This document shows, piece by piece, positions 34,036 to 42,343 of a stretch of 64,000 nucleotides of DNA. A program made the translations under genes and the position numbers. Every line of letters starts with the position of its first letter. Position 1 is the stretch's first letter. Source of the DNA: Pelotomaculum propionicicum (GTDB lineage Bacteria > Bacillota > Desulfotomaculia > Desulfotomaculales > Pelotomaculaceae); the NCBI RefSeq assembly GCF_004369225.1, contig NZ_QFFZ01000015.1, forward strand, positions 1-64,000. The letters are read 5' to 3'. Below the pieces are notes generated by a model. It was not told where the DNA came from. It searched no databases and saw nothing but the letters and a program-made list of their open reading frames with translations.

Positions 34036-35643
34036 ATGATTATCCATAACATACAGCTAATCTTCATTCTTTTGGCACTGTCGGTTGGTGTGACGGCACT
34101 GGCTAAAAGGCTTAACAAACCATACCCTATCGCTCTGGTGATTATCGGGGCGGTCGTCGGGCTCTTGCCGCTGGGAGGGGTTCTTGAAGAAATAAGGAAT
34201 TTCTTTGCTTCTGATGAAGTCTTTCGCACAGCTGTTATTTCTATTTTTCTTCCGGCTCTATTAGGAGAGGCTTCTTTAAAACTCTCCCACACGGAAATCA
34301 GCCAGAACCGCCGGCCCATTGTTTTGCTTGCTTTCCTGGGCACTGTAATTGCGTATGTTATAACAGGCGGCCTGTCCCATTTGGCTCTTGGGCTGCCCGT
34401 TCAGACGGCGCTGGTTTTTGGCGCGTTGATGGCAGCGACCGATCCGGTAAGCGTCATCTCGGTATTCAAAAATCTTGGGGTCAACCGCCGCCTGGCAGTT
34501 ATCATGGAAGGAGAGAGCCTGGTCAATGACGGCGTTTCGGTAGTGCTTTTCAAGCTGTCCGTTTACTCCCTGACTTTTATCTTCTCTTTAGGTATATGGG
34601 GAGCGGCTGTCGGGGCGGCTATGTTCCTTAAAGTGGTGGTTGGAGGCACACTGGTAGGTCTGTCACTTGGCTTTTTAATATCACAGGTAGTTCGCTATTT
34701 TGACGACTACCCGCTGGAAAACGCACTTTCCGTTGTGCTCTTTTTCGGCACATATATTATCGCGGAAAAAATAGAAGTCTCCGGTGTTATTGCCGTGGTG
34801 GCGGCAGGATTGGTATTAGGGAATTACGGCAAGGTAATCGGCATGTCTCCCACCACAAGATTCAGTATCTCAGTGTTCTGGGACACCATTGTACTGGCCG
34901 CGAATTCCCTGGTTTTCATTCTGGTTGGCCTGGAAATATCCCACATCAACATTATTGAGCATGGGTTGCAAATTTTAATAGCCACAGTATTGGTAGTAAT
35001 CGGGCGGAGTGTGGCCGTTTACGTTGCAACCCTCGGCGATAAAATGCCAATATCATATAAGCATATTATAAACTGGGGCGGACTGAAGGGATCACTGTCT
35101 CTTGCCCTGGCCTTAAGCTTGCCTTTGGATTTTACCGGCAGGGAAACAATAATCGCCCTTACTTTCAGTGTTGTGTTCTTCTCCCTGGTTGTACAGGGGT
35201 TGACCATTTCCCCGCTGATTCGCGTCCTGGGGCTTCAAAAAACTGTAAGCGGCTTAAAAGAGTATGAACAATTATTGTTTGAATTTCAACAGGCCGCTGC
35301 CGCGGTTGCTGAACTCAACCGCTTATTTAAAGAGGGGCAGGTTTCTCCACAGATCTTTAACAAAATTGAAAAGGAAACTGCTGAAAGAATTCTGAAAGTT
35401 AATCAAAACTTAAGCGCCCTTTACGACAAATATCCGGAGCTTCTTCAAGAACAGGAATTCAACGCGCGCAAGAAGCTCCTCTATGCCGAACACTTATCCA
35501 TCGAAAAGCTTTTGTCGGAAGGTGTTTTAAGCGAGGAGACGGGAAACGAGAGAAAATATCTTGTCCTGGAACAAATTGAAGCCTATGATAGAAATGAGAT
35601 ACACAATACTAAAGCGGATACCGAAGACAATTCAAAAGACTGA
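34036..35643 (+). CDS. nhaP: CPA1-type Na+/H+ antiporter (NhaP)
   Basis: A 535-residue membrane protein. Twelve or more helices are followed by a cytoplasmic tail of about 130 residues (EYEQLLFEFQQAAAAVAELN). The antiporter signature ATDPVSVISVFKNLGVNRRL and EGESLVNDGVSVVLF carries the ion-binding Asp residues. It exports Na+ or K+ in exchange for protons. The ribosome binding site is weak (GTGGATAA). It lies in a cluster of ion-homeostasis genes. Confidence 0.88.
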   Translation: MIIHNIQLIFILLALSVGVTALAKRLNKPYPIALVIIGAVVGLLPLGGVLEEIRNFFASDEVFRTAVISIFLPALLGEASLKLSHTEISQNRRPIVLLAFLGTVIAYVITGGLSHLALGLPVQTALVFGALMAATDPVSVISVFKNLGVNRRLAVIMEGESLVNDGVSVVLFKLSVYSLTFIFSLGIWGAAVGAAMFLKVVVGGTLVGLSLGFLISQVVRYFDDYPLENALSVVLFFGTYIIAEKIEVSGVIAVVAAGLVLGNYGKVIGMSPTTRFSISVFWDTIVLAANSLVFILVGLEISHINIIEHGLQILIATVLVVIGRSVAVYVATLGDKMPISYKHIINWGGLKGSLSLALALSLPLDFTGRETIIALTFSVVFFSLVVQGLTISPLIRVLGLQKTVSGLKEYEQLLFEFQQAAAAVAELNRLFKEGQVSPQIFNKIEKETAERILKVNQNLSALYDKYPELLQEQEFNARKKLLYAEHLSIEKLLSEGVLSEETGNERKYLVLEQIEAYDRNEIHNTKADTEDNSKD

Positions 35644-35674
35644 ACATTACATTCGTAATTAAAATTCTCACCTC

Positions 35675-36112
35675 TTAATCCTTGGTTATCAGAACCGGAC
35701 ACCTGGCATTCTGGATTACATAGTTGGAGACGCTCCCCAGTCCTAATATGAGTCCTTCAATAAGACCCCGGTTGCGTGAACCCATCGCAATCAGGTCTAT
35801 TTTCTCTTTTTCGGCGAACCGGACGATTGCCGCACCGGGACTGTCCTGCACAATTACATGCTGCACCTGAACGCCCTCTTTTCTGATCTTTTCTTCGGCC
35901 TCTTCCAGCTCACTTTTAAAATAATCGAAACTTTTTTCCTCCAAATCCCTGAGCATATCATGGCCTGCTACCGATGAAACTATTTCAGGCATTTTGACGG
36001 AGGTAAAGATGTAGATTTCCGCATTGCAGTTTTTTGCTATTTCTGTCGCAATCTCAAGGGCTTTAAGGGATTTTTTCCCACTGTCATACGCCACAAGAAT
36101 TTTCTTAATCAT
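35675..36112 (-). CDS. Universal stress protein (UspA family)
   Basis: A 145-residue UspA domain protein. ILVAYDSGKKSLKALEIA at the start and GSRNRGLIEGLILGLGSVSN near the end form the ATP-binding loop typical of the ATP-binding UspA branch. Such proteins often accompany ion antiporters and may gate them by nucleotide binding (inference). It is convergent with nhaP. Confidence 0.88.
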   Translation of the reverse strand: MIKKILVAYDSGKKSLKALEIATEIAKNCNAEIYIFTSVKMPEIVSSVAGHDMLRDLEEKSFDYFKSELEEAEEKIRKEGVQVQHVIVQDSPGAAIVRFAEKEKIDLIAMGSRNRGLIEGLILGLGSVSNYVIQNARCPVLITKD

Positions 36113-36224
36113 CCTTTAGAACCTCCTTCAATAAATAATCTTCTAACAACGGCGATCAATTCCTGCTTTAAAAAATAAAGGATTTTTATTATAAAAGAAC
36201 TTGTTCTGTAAAAAGTGATATGTT

Positions 36225-36345
36225 AAAGTAATGGAGTACATTTTTATAATAGTCTTTCCGGGTTGGGCGAATTTTTTTATTCGTTTTCAAGGTTTAGTCT
36301 TCTGGGGTGGGAAGTCATTTTATATGACATCCCACCTTTTTTAAT
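36225..36345 (+). promoter_or_regulatory. Leader RNA motif with terminator upstream of NhaD-type gene
   Basis: Shares GGGTTGGGCG, TTCGTTTTCAAGGT and CTTCTGGGGTGGGAAGTCA with 25900-26000. Here GGTGGGAAGTCAT pairs with ATGACATCCCACC, followed by TTTTTT, a textbook terminator that overlaps the conserved 3' word. Conserved motif plus overlapping terminator suggests a riboswitch. Because it precedes an ion antiporter an ion ligand such as Na+ is a reasonable guess. Confidence 0.6.
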
Positions 36346-36396
36346 TAAAAAAACATTTTGGCAAATGATATAAAAACGTTGTAAGAGGTGAAGGTT

Positions 36397-37788
36397 TTGA
36401 TAGAACAGTACCAGGTGATCATAGCAACATCGGTTTTCTTAATTACTTATATCGTGATAGTATCCGAAAAGGTTCACAGGACAGTTGCCGCCCTGGTCGG
36501 GGCCGCCCTGGTGGTATTAACCGGCATCATTGATCCGGAGAAAGCTGTAGATGCCATTGATTTCAATACCATCGGCCTGCTGGTCGGAATGATGATCATT
36601 GTAGGCATCACCAGGCACACCGGTATATTTGAATTTCTGGCAATTAAGGCCGCTAAAAGTTCGCAAGGTGAGCCGCTGAAAATTATAGCCGCCTTGTCCC
36701 TGGTCACAGCCATACTATCCGCATTTTTGGATAATGTTACCACTGTACTTTTAATTGTGCCGGTAACTTTCGCCATCGCCAGACAACTCAAAATTACACC
36801 ACTGCCGTTCCTGATTGCCGAGATCATGGCATCCAACATTGGCGGAACAGCCACATTAATAGGTGACCCGCCGAACATTATGATCGGCAGCGCTACCGAC
36901 CTCGGCTTCATGGACTTTGTTTTCAACCTGACCCCTATTGTGCTGATTATTTACGTTATGACCATACCGCTGCTCCAGTTCATCTTCCGGAAACAGCTTT
37001 TTGCGAAAGAGGAACTGAAAGAAAACATAATGCGGCTGAATGAACGGGAAGAGTTAAAGGACCCCGTCCTGCTGCGAAAAAGTCTTCTGGTGCTCTCCCT
37101 GACCATTTTAGGGTTCGTCCTGCACCAGTATGTCCATCTGGAATCGTCGGTGATAGCCCTGTCGGGGGCCACGCTCTTGCTTCTGGTCACAAAAGAGGAC
37201 CCCGAACACGCCCTGCAGATCGTGGAATGGCCCGTAATCTTCTTCTTTATCGGGCTTTTTGTGGTAGTTGGAGCTTTGGAAGAGGTGGGGGTTATAGAAG
37301 CGGTCGCCAGGTGGTCTTTGGAAATGACCGGCGGGAACGTGCTCCCGACAGGGATTCTGATCCTCTGGCTGTCCGCTGTTGCCTCAGCATTTGTTGACAA
37401 CATCCCCTTCGTGGCGACGATGATCCCGCTGATTCAAGATATGGGCCGCATCGGCGGCATCGCCGACCTTAACTTTCTCTGGTGGTCATTATCTCTGGGA
37501 GCCTGCCTGGGGGGCAACGGGACTGTCATAGGCGCCTCTGCCAATGTTGTAGTAATTGGTATGGCTGAAAAAAGAGGCCAGTATATAGGTTTTATCGACT
37601 TCTTCAAAATAGCGTTTCCACTGATGCTGATGTCAATAGTAATATCAACCGTTTATCTTCTTTTCTGGTATGTTTTCCACACTCAGACCGCAATGCTTGT
37701 TACATTCGGTACCGGGATAGTGATGGCACTGTTCTTGAGGCCGGTAACCGTTATGCTTCTAAAAAAGAGAGTGCGGGATAATTGTTAA
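36397..37788 (+). CDS. NhaD/ArsB-superfamily ion transporter, second paralogue
   Basis: A 463-residue membrane protein about 70 percent identical by eye to the gene at 32480. TTG 36397 is chosen because AGAGGTG lies directly upstream; GTG 36388 is part of that site. The pore motifs FLDNVTTVLLIVPVTFAI, GGTATLIGDPPNIMIGSA and AFVDNIPFVATM are intact. It carries an extra C-terminal helix (MLVTFGTGIVMALFLRPV). The leader motif at 36225 probably controls it. Confidence 0.85.
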   Translation: MIEQYQVIIATSVFLITYIVIVSEKVHRTVAALVGAALVVLTGIIDPEKAVDAIDFNTIGLLVGMMIIVGITRHTGIFEFLAIKAAKSSQGEPLKIIAALSLVTAILSAFLDNVTTVLLIVPVTFAIARQLKITPLPFLIAEIMASNIGGTATLIGDPPNIMIGSATDLGFMDFVFNLTPIVLIIYVMTIPLLQFIFRKQLFAKEELKENIMRLNEREELKDPVLLRKSLLVLSLTILGFVLHQYVHLESSVIALSGATLLLLVTKEDPEHALQIVEWPVIFFFIGLFVVVGALEEVGVIEAVARWSLEMTGGNVLPTGILILWLSAVASAFVDNIPFVATMIPLIQDMGRIGGIADLNFLWWSLSLGACLGGNGTVIGASANVVVIGMAEKRGQYIGFIDFFKIAFPLMLMSIVISTVYLLFWYVFHTQTAMLVTFGTGIVMALFLRPVTVMLLKKRVRDNC

Positions 37789-37809
37789 AGAAGTCCTGGA
37801 AGCACATTC

Positions 37810-38457
37810 CTACTTTTCTTCCAGGTCTCTTAACTTGTCATTGCGGCCAACTACCACCAGAACGTCCCCGTCATTAACCACATGCTTCGCGCCGGGGGAA
37901 ATGATCACGTCGTTGCCCCGCCTGATGGCGAGCACTGTTGCGCCGTGCTTCATCCTCACATTTCCTTCAGCCAGGGTTTTGCCGACAAACTCAACCGGGG
38001 CCATCAGCTCTATAATACTGTAGTCCGGTGAAAGGTTGATCTGGTCCATGATATTTTTCGAGACAAGCGCCTGGGCGACCCGGACTCCCATATCACGCTC
38101 CGGGAAAACCACTTTGTCGGCGCCGATCCTCTCCAGGACCTTCCCGTGCAGTTCGGTCACAGCTTTGGAAACCACTGTCTTAACACCTAAATCTTTCAGC
38201 ATTACTGTGACCAGGATGTTCGTCTGGATGTCCTGCCCAATGGCCACTATCACCACGTCAAAGTTTCGAATGCCGAGCGCCTTGAGAGCCTGTTCGTCCA
38301 TGGCGTCCACCTGGACCGCGTGGGTGACTTTCTCCATGATGTTGTTTACTTTTTCCTCGTTGGTATCAACCGCAAGAACGTCGTAGCCCATTCTGGTAAG
38401 GGTCAGGGCCAGGCTTGTACCAAAGCGCCCCAGACCGATGACGGCAAACTGTTTCAT
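37810..38457 (-). CDS. ktrA: KtrA/TrkA-type K+ channel regulatory subunit
   Basis: A 215-residue cytoplasmic protein. Residues 1-125 are an RCK N domain with the dinucleotide motif VIGLGRFGTSLALTLTRMG; residues 135-215 are an RCK C domain (SIIELMAPVEFVGKTLAEGN). KtrA forms the gating ring of KtrB and in related bacteria binds c-di-AMP through its C-domain. It is convergent with the antiporter gene; a stem CCTGGAAG/CTTCCAGG at 37794-37826 serves as terminator between them. Confidence 0.9.
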   Translation of the reverse strand: MKQFAVIGLGRFGTSLALTLTRMGYDVLAVDTNEEKVNNIMEKVTHAVQVDAMDEQALKALGIRNFDVVIVAIGQDIQTNILVTVMLKDLGVKTVVSKAVTELHGKVLERIGADKVVFPERDMGVRVAQALVSKNIMDQINLSPDYSIIELMAPVEFVGKTLAEGNVRMKHGATVLAIRRGNDVIISPGAKHVVNDGDVLVVVGRNDKLRDLEEK

Positions 38458-38599
38458 TTTTTAGTCTCACCTTATTCCCAGATTTTATAGGCAGATCCTT
38501 TTTGCAGAACCTGCCTTCAGCCAATCAAAATATAAAGAAATTATATATAAAACTCTGTGAAAAGAAAAGAATAAGTATTACTTTTCCCTAACGTTATTC

Positions 38600-39994
38600 T
38601 TAAGCGATGGGAAGGCGGACGGTGAATGTGCTGCCTTCTCCCACTTTGCTCGCCACACTGATGGCGCCTCCGTGTTCCGTGGCGATCCACCCGGCAATAG
38701 CCAGCCCCAGTCCGGTGCCTTCACCTGAGCGGGCCTGGTCGGCCCTGTAAAATCTCTCAAAAATATAGGGCAGGTCGGATTCCGCGATACCAATACCGCT
38801 GTCAGTCACGTTAATTTCAAGGAAAGAACCGTCTGTCCCGGCTTCCAGGCGCACCTGCCCGCCGGCGGGTGTGTATTTGAAAGCGTTTTCTATTAATATG
38901 AGAAAAATCTGCTTCAAATAATCCGCGTCACCGACCAGTTTGTATCCTTCCAATGCGGAAAAATCGCCTGCCTGGAAATCTACTTCCCCGGAGAGGGCCG
39001 AACCTGTACGTGCGGCGTCTGTGAGCAGGGTTACCGGATTGATTTCTTCTTTCTTCAACTCAAGTTTCGAGTCTGCTCTGGCTAAAACCAGCAGGTCCGA
39101 CACTAGCCTGGACATTCTTTCAGCCTCTCCGGCTATGTCTGCCAATGCCTCCGCTCTGGTCGCGGGGTCGGCGTCTCCCATCTTCCTCAGCAGTTCCACG
39201 TTGCCGCGTATGGTTGTAAGAGGCGTGCGCAGTTCATGAGAAGCGTCAGAAACAAAGCGACGCTGCGCCGCTTCAGCCTTTTCGAGGCCGTGGTAAGCAT
39301 CCTGGAGCCGGTCCAACATGTTGTCAAGTGTCCCCGCCAGCCTGCCTACTTCATCACCAGGACCGCTATAATTAATCCGCCTGCTCAAATCCCTGGCCTG
39401 GATGGCTGAAGCAGTCTCAGTAATCCGGTTAATAGGCTTCAGGGCGGCGCCCGCCAGAAGCCAACCCGCGGTTCCGGCCAGAACAAGGATAACCCCCCCG
39501 CCAAATAACAAAAGCAGCCTGAGCCTTTTCAGGGCTGCTTCGGTCGGCCCAAGGATCCGGCCGACCTGCAGCACGCCGATTACCTGCCCCTCCAGGACAA
39601 GAGGACGGTTATATATCCGCAAACCCTGGCTGCCGGACATAACCGTCTCAAAAAAATCGCTGCCGCCGGCCGCCCGCCGCAGAGTCTCCTCGCTAAGAGG
39701 CATGATCTGCCCGCCCAGGTTGTTTGACTGGGCGGCGACAGTCCCGCTTCTGTCCACAACCTGGATATAGGTGTTGGGAGTGGCAAACACGTCCACATCG
39801 GGCAGTACTACCTGCCGCAGGCTGCCCACAATTTTAGTTGAGCGGATAACTTCCCCGGCGATCCCGGCCACAGCGCTGTCAGCCTCGTAATTGAGGTTGC
39901 GCTCCATAAAATAATAAACCAGCGCTCCAAAAATCAGCATAGTCAAAGCCAGGACCGTACTGTACAAAAAGGTAAGCTTGAGACGAAGGGACAT
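38600..39994 (-). CDS. Sensor histidine kinase (OmpR-system type)
   Basis: A 464-residue kinase. Helix 1 at residues 9-30, an extracytoplasmic domain of about 120 residues, helix 2 at about 158-180, HAMP (ALKPINRITETASAIQARDL), HisKA with SHELRTPLTTIRGN, and HATPase_c with ENAFKYTP, DSGIGI and GEGTGLGLAI. The response regulator gene lies immediately upstream in the operon. The signal is unknown. Confidence 0.9.
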   Translation of the reverse strand: MSLRLKLTFLYSTVLALTMLIFGALVYYFMERNLNYEADSAVAGIAGEVIRSTKIVGSLRQVVLPDVDVFATPNTYIQVVDRSGTVAAQSNNLGGQIMPLSEETLRRAAGGSDFFETVMSGSQGLRIYNRPLVLEGQVIGVLQVGRILGPTEAALKRLRLLLLFGGGVILVLAGTAGWLLAGAALKPINRITETASAIQARDLSRRINYSGPGDEVGRLAGTLDNMLDRLQDAYHGLEKAEAAQRRFVSDASHELRTPLTTIRGNVELLRKMGDADPATRAEALADIAGEAERMSRLVSDLLVLARADSKLELKKEEINPVTLLTDAARTGSALSGEVDFQAGDFSALEGYKLVGDADYLKQIFLILIENAFKYTPAGGQVRLEAGTDGSFLEINVTDSGIGIAESDLPYIFERFYRADQARSGEGTGLGLAIAGWIATEHGGAISVASKVGEGSTFTVRLPIA

Positions 39995-40021
39995 TTCTTA
40001 CATCCTTCCTGGCCTTTTTTT

Positions 40022-40140
40022 ATGTCAGAATACAGAATTCAGGACAGAAGTCAGAATACAGAATAATTATTAAAACAATATTAATAATTTCTCTTGCCTT
40101 TTTATTCTGTCTTCTGGATTCTGAATTCTGTCTCCTTTTT
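40022..40140. repeat. GAATTC/GAATACAG palindromic repeat
   Basis: Left arm CAGAATACAGAATTCAGG and right arm TTCTGGATTCTGAATTCTGT face each other around an AT-rich centre. The right arm encodes the last ten residues (KETEFRIQKTE) of the response regulator. Confidence 0.7.
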
Positions 40141-40806
40141 AAGCACATACCCGACCCCGCGCACTGTTTTAATCAGCCTTTCCCCGCCGGACTCTTCCAG
40201 CTTCTGCCTTAACATGCCTATATAAACTTCAAGAACGTTGGACTCACCCAAAAAGTCGGCGCCCCAAACCCGGTCCATTATCAGATCCCTGGTCAGGACC
40301 TGGCGCGGGTGTTCCATAAACAGGGCCAGGAGCTCAAATTCCTTGGCCGTAAGATATAACGGCCTGTCGCCGCGCCTGACCTCCCTTGTCATATAGTCGA
40401 GTACAAGGTCGTCGTACGACAGCGGCAGCATTTCTTCCTTACCGGGCTTTTTTCTGCGCAGCAGCGCCCTGACCCTGGCCAGCAATTCTTCTAACGCAAA
40501 TGGTTTTACCAGGTAGTCATCAGAGCCCAGATCCAGTCCCTTAACCCGGTCGGCTACTTCATCCCTGGCAGTGAGCATCAGTACCGGCAGGTCGCTGACA
40601 GCCCGCAGCCTGCGGCATACCTCCCAGCCGTCAAGCCCCGGCATCAGCACGTCCAGAATAACCAGGTCGGGCTGCCAGGACGCCGCCAACCTAAGCCCCT
40701 CTTCACCGCCTCCCGCCGCCTGCACGTCATATCCTTCAAAAACCAGCGAGCGGCGCAGCAAGGCGGTAATTCTTTTATCGTCATCAATAACCAGGATTTT
40801 TGACAT
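40102..40806 (-). CDS. OmpR/PhoB-family response regulator
   Basis: A 234-residue regulator. The receiver has the acidic pair DDD (residues 7-9), phospho-Asp in LVILDVLMPGLDG, Thr in MLTARDE and Lys in DYLVKPF. A winged helix follows (REVRRGDRPLYLTAKEFELL, VWGADFLGESNVLEVYIGML). The last ten residues come from a repeat element and are probably not functional. The kinase gene follows. Confidence 0.92.
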   Translation of the reverse strand: MSKILVIDDDKRITALLRRSLVFEGYDVQAAGGGEEGLRLAASWQPDLVILDVLMPGLDGWEVCRRLRAVSDLPVLMLTARDEVADRVKGLDLGSDDYLVKPFALEELLARVRALLRRKKPGKEEMLPLSYDDLVLDYMTREVRRGDRPLYLTAKEFELLALFMEHPRQVLTRDLIMDRVWGADFLGESNVLEVYIGMLRQKLEESGGERLIKTVRGVGYVLKKETEFRIQKTE

Positions 40807-41053
40807 TATCCTAAACCTCCGGCGGATTCTACATTTTATAAATTCGTTTTAAATTCGTGGTTTTTAATGAAAAACCCTTCAGCATGTACAGGGGTTTTAT
40901 TAAAAACACTATGGTGTTTTTTACCTTCTACATTAAAAGGTTTCTAGGCAAATTCGTCGAACTATGTTGGAATATTGTAGAAAATAATGGTCGGGTTTTA
41001 ACAGGAAATTTGTACAATTAGTTAGAATATTTAAAAAGGATGGCGATATTAAA

Positions 41054-41521
41054 ATGGAAAAATTACTGTTATTTCTTATGCAAGGCATACCAGAATCGGC
41101 GGGATACTTCTCTTTAAGCCTGGCTCTGCTGGGCGTCCCCCTGCGCTGGAAGCGCATTGTGGCGGCGGGGACGGTGCTGGCCCTTGTTTTTTATGCGGTA
41201 AGATCCTTTCAATTGACTTTCGGTTTTCACATGGCAGTAGGAATATTTTTAATTGTTGTGGCTATTAACAAATCTACTCATATTCCGTTAACGAGAACTT
41301 TCGTAGCAGTACTTACTAGTTTTGTAACCCTAATCTTACTTGAACTAATAGGGATGAAAGTATTCTTTACTGCGACGCATCTCGACCCGAACACAACCAT
41401 AGTGGAAAATAACAACGTCTTATGGGTGTTGTCGGGCCTGCCGCAAGCTTTTCTGCTAAATATATTTGCTTTATTAGTCGCCAAGTTCAATAAACCACGA
41501 GAGGATACCTGGAAGATATGA
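41054..41521 (+). CDS. Membrane protein of the agr operon
   Basis: A 155-residue protein with four or five membrane helices (MQGIPESAGYFSLSLALLGV, then FGFHMAVGIFLIVVAINKS). It overlaps agrB by four bases (ATGA), so translation is coupled. It resembles the membrane sensor part of Agr-type receptor kinases without a kinase domain. It may bind or help process the autoinducer. I do not know a named family. Confidence 0.6.
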   Translation: MEKLLLFLMQGIPESAGYFSLSLALLGVPLRWKRIVAAGTVLALVFYAVRSFQLTFGFHMAVGIFLIVVAINKSTHIPLTRTFVAVLTSFVTLILLELIGMKVFFTATHLDPNTTIVENNNVLWVLSGLPQAFLLNIFALLVAKFNKPREDTWKI

Positions 41522-42156
41522 GTTACCTTGCTTTCAGCAAAAGCGCGGCTAGGTTTTTAACCGAAAAGACGGGCCTTTCCCCGGAAAAGGAAGTCGTCCT
41601 GGCCTATTCTATAGAATTGCTGGCGCTCAACCTGGGCAACATCCTGTTCACCCTCCTGCTGGCCGCGCTGCTCGGCGTGCTGCCCGGCGTCCTGTCCTGC
41701 CTGGCGGCGGCTTTCCTGTTCAGGCACACGGCCGGCGGCGCCCACTCCAACTCTCCCTGGCGCTGCGCCGCGGTCACCATCGCCGTATATCCGGCGATGG
41801 CCCTGCTGGCGGTGTTTCTTTCACAGTACGGCCAAACGCTTACCGGCGTCCTGGCGGCCGCCGCCCTTTTAACCGGGCTGGTCACGCTCGCTGTTTTAGC
41901 GCCGGTCGACTCACCGGCCGCCCCCATCATTTCCCCGCACCGGAGAAAGAAACTGAAAGTGCTTTCGTTCGCGGTGCTGGCGTCGGTCGCGGCAGCCATA
42001 TTTTTCTTCCGCCGGAGCGACTGGCTTTACGCTCCACAAATCCAGGTGTGTCTGGCGTTAAGCGTCCTGTGGGTCAGTTTCATGCTCGGCAAACCAGGGC
42101 ACCGTTTAATGTGCCTTGTGGACAGAATAAAGATAAGGGAGGTGCGTAATTTATGA
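41518..42156 (+). CDS. agrB: AgrB-family autoinducer-processing membrane peptidase
   Basis: A 212-residue membrane protein. The AgrB catalytic words RHTAGGAHSNSPWRC contain the active His and Cys. Five or six helices follow. AgrB cuts the AgrD precursor and forms its thiolactone ring. The gene overlaps its neighbours on both sides by four bases. The coding region is unusually GC-rich (over 60 percent in the middle) compared with the flanking genes. Confidence 0.85.
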   Translation: MSYLAFSKSAARFLTEKTGLSPEKEVVLAYSIELLALNLGNILFTLLLAALLGVLPGVLSCLAAAFLFRHTAGGAHSNSPWRCAAVTIAVYPAMALLAVFLSQYGQTLTGVLAAAALLTGLVTLAVLAPVDSPAAPIISPHRRKKLKVLSFAVLASVAAAIFFFRRSDWLYAPQIQVCLALSVLWVSFMLGKPGHRLMCLVDRIKIREVRNL

Positions 42157-42284
42157 GTAAAATCGCGGTAAGACTAATTGTTTTCGCAACAACCACACTA
42201 CTTTTTCTAGCAAACGTTTTTGCGGCGTCCGCATGTGGCTCTTATCATTATCAGCCGGAAGTGCCCGAATCGCTGAGGAGGTAA
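42153..42284 (+). CDS. agrD: AgrD-type cyclic lactone autoinducer precursor
   Basis: A 43-residue peptide. GGGAGGTG precedes the ATG. An amphipathic N-terminal helix (SKIAVRLIVFATTTLLFLAN) is followed by the core ASACGSYHY and the acidic tail QPEVPESLRR, the standard layout for clostridial AgrD peptides: one Cys for the thiolactone and a YQPE-type cleavage tail. The ring probably runs from Cys to Tyr or His a few residues later. The predicted product is a small cyclic signal. Confidence 0.85.
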   Translation: MSKIAVRLIVFATTTLLFLANVFAASACGSYHYQPEVPESLRR

Positions 42285-42313
42285 AAAAGAGGTGGTCCTT
42301 CCACCTCTTTTTC
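42284..42313 (+). terminator. Attenuator hairpin between agrD and the kinase
   Basis: AAAGAGGTGG and CCACCTCTTT form a stem around TCCTT, followed by TTTTC. Almost the same hairpin precedes the second kinase at 43955-43980. Confidence 0.7.
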
Positions 42314-42343
42314 AACGGATAAGTTCGTTGGTGGTGAACACTT

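Noticed and set aside
40950-40970. Spo0A box upstream of the agr operon
   Set aside because: TTCGTCGAA differs by one base from TTTGTCRAA, and a similar near-match near 43841 exists, but single near-matches in AT-rich DNA are too weak to claim.
41557-41999. Antisense frames within agrB
   Set aside because: They come from the high GC content of agrB; the plus-strand frame has the AgrB motif and coupled overlaps.
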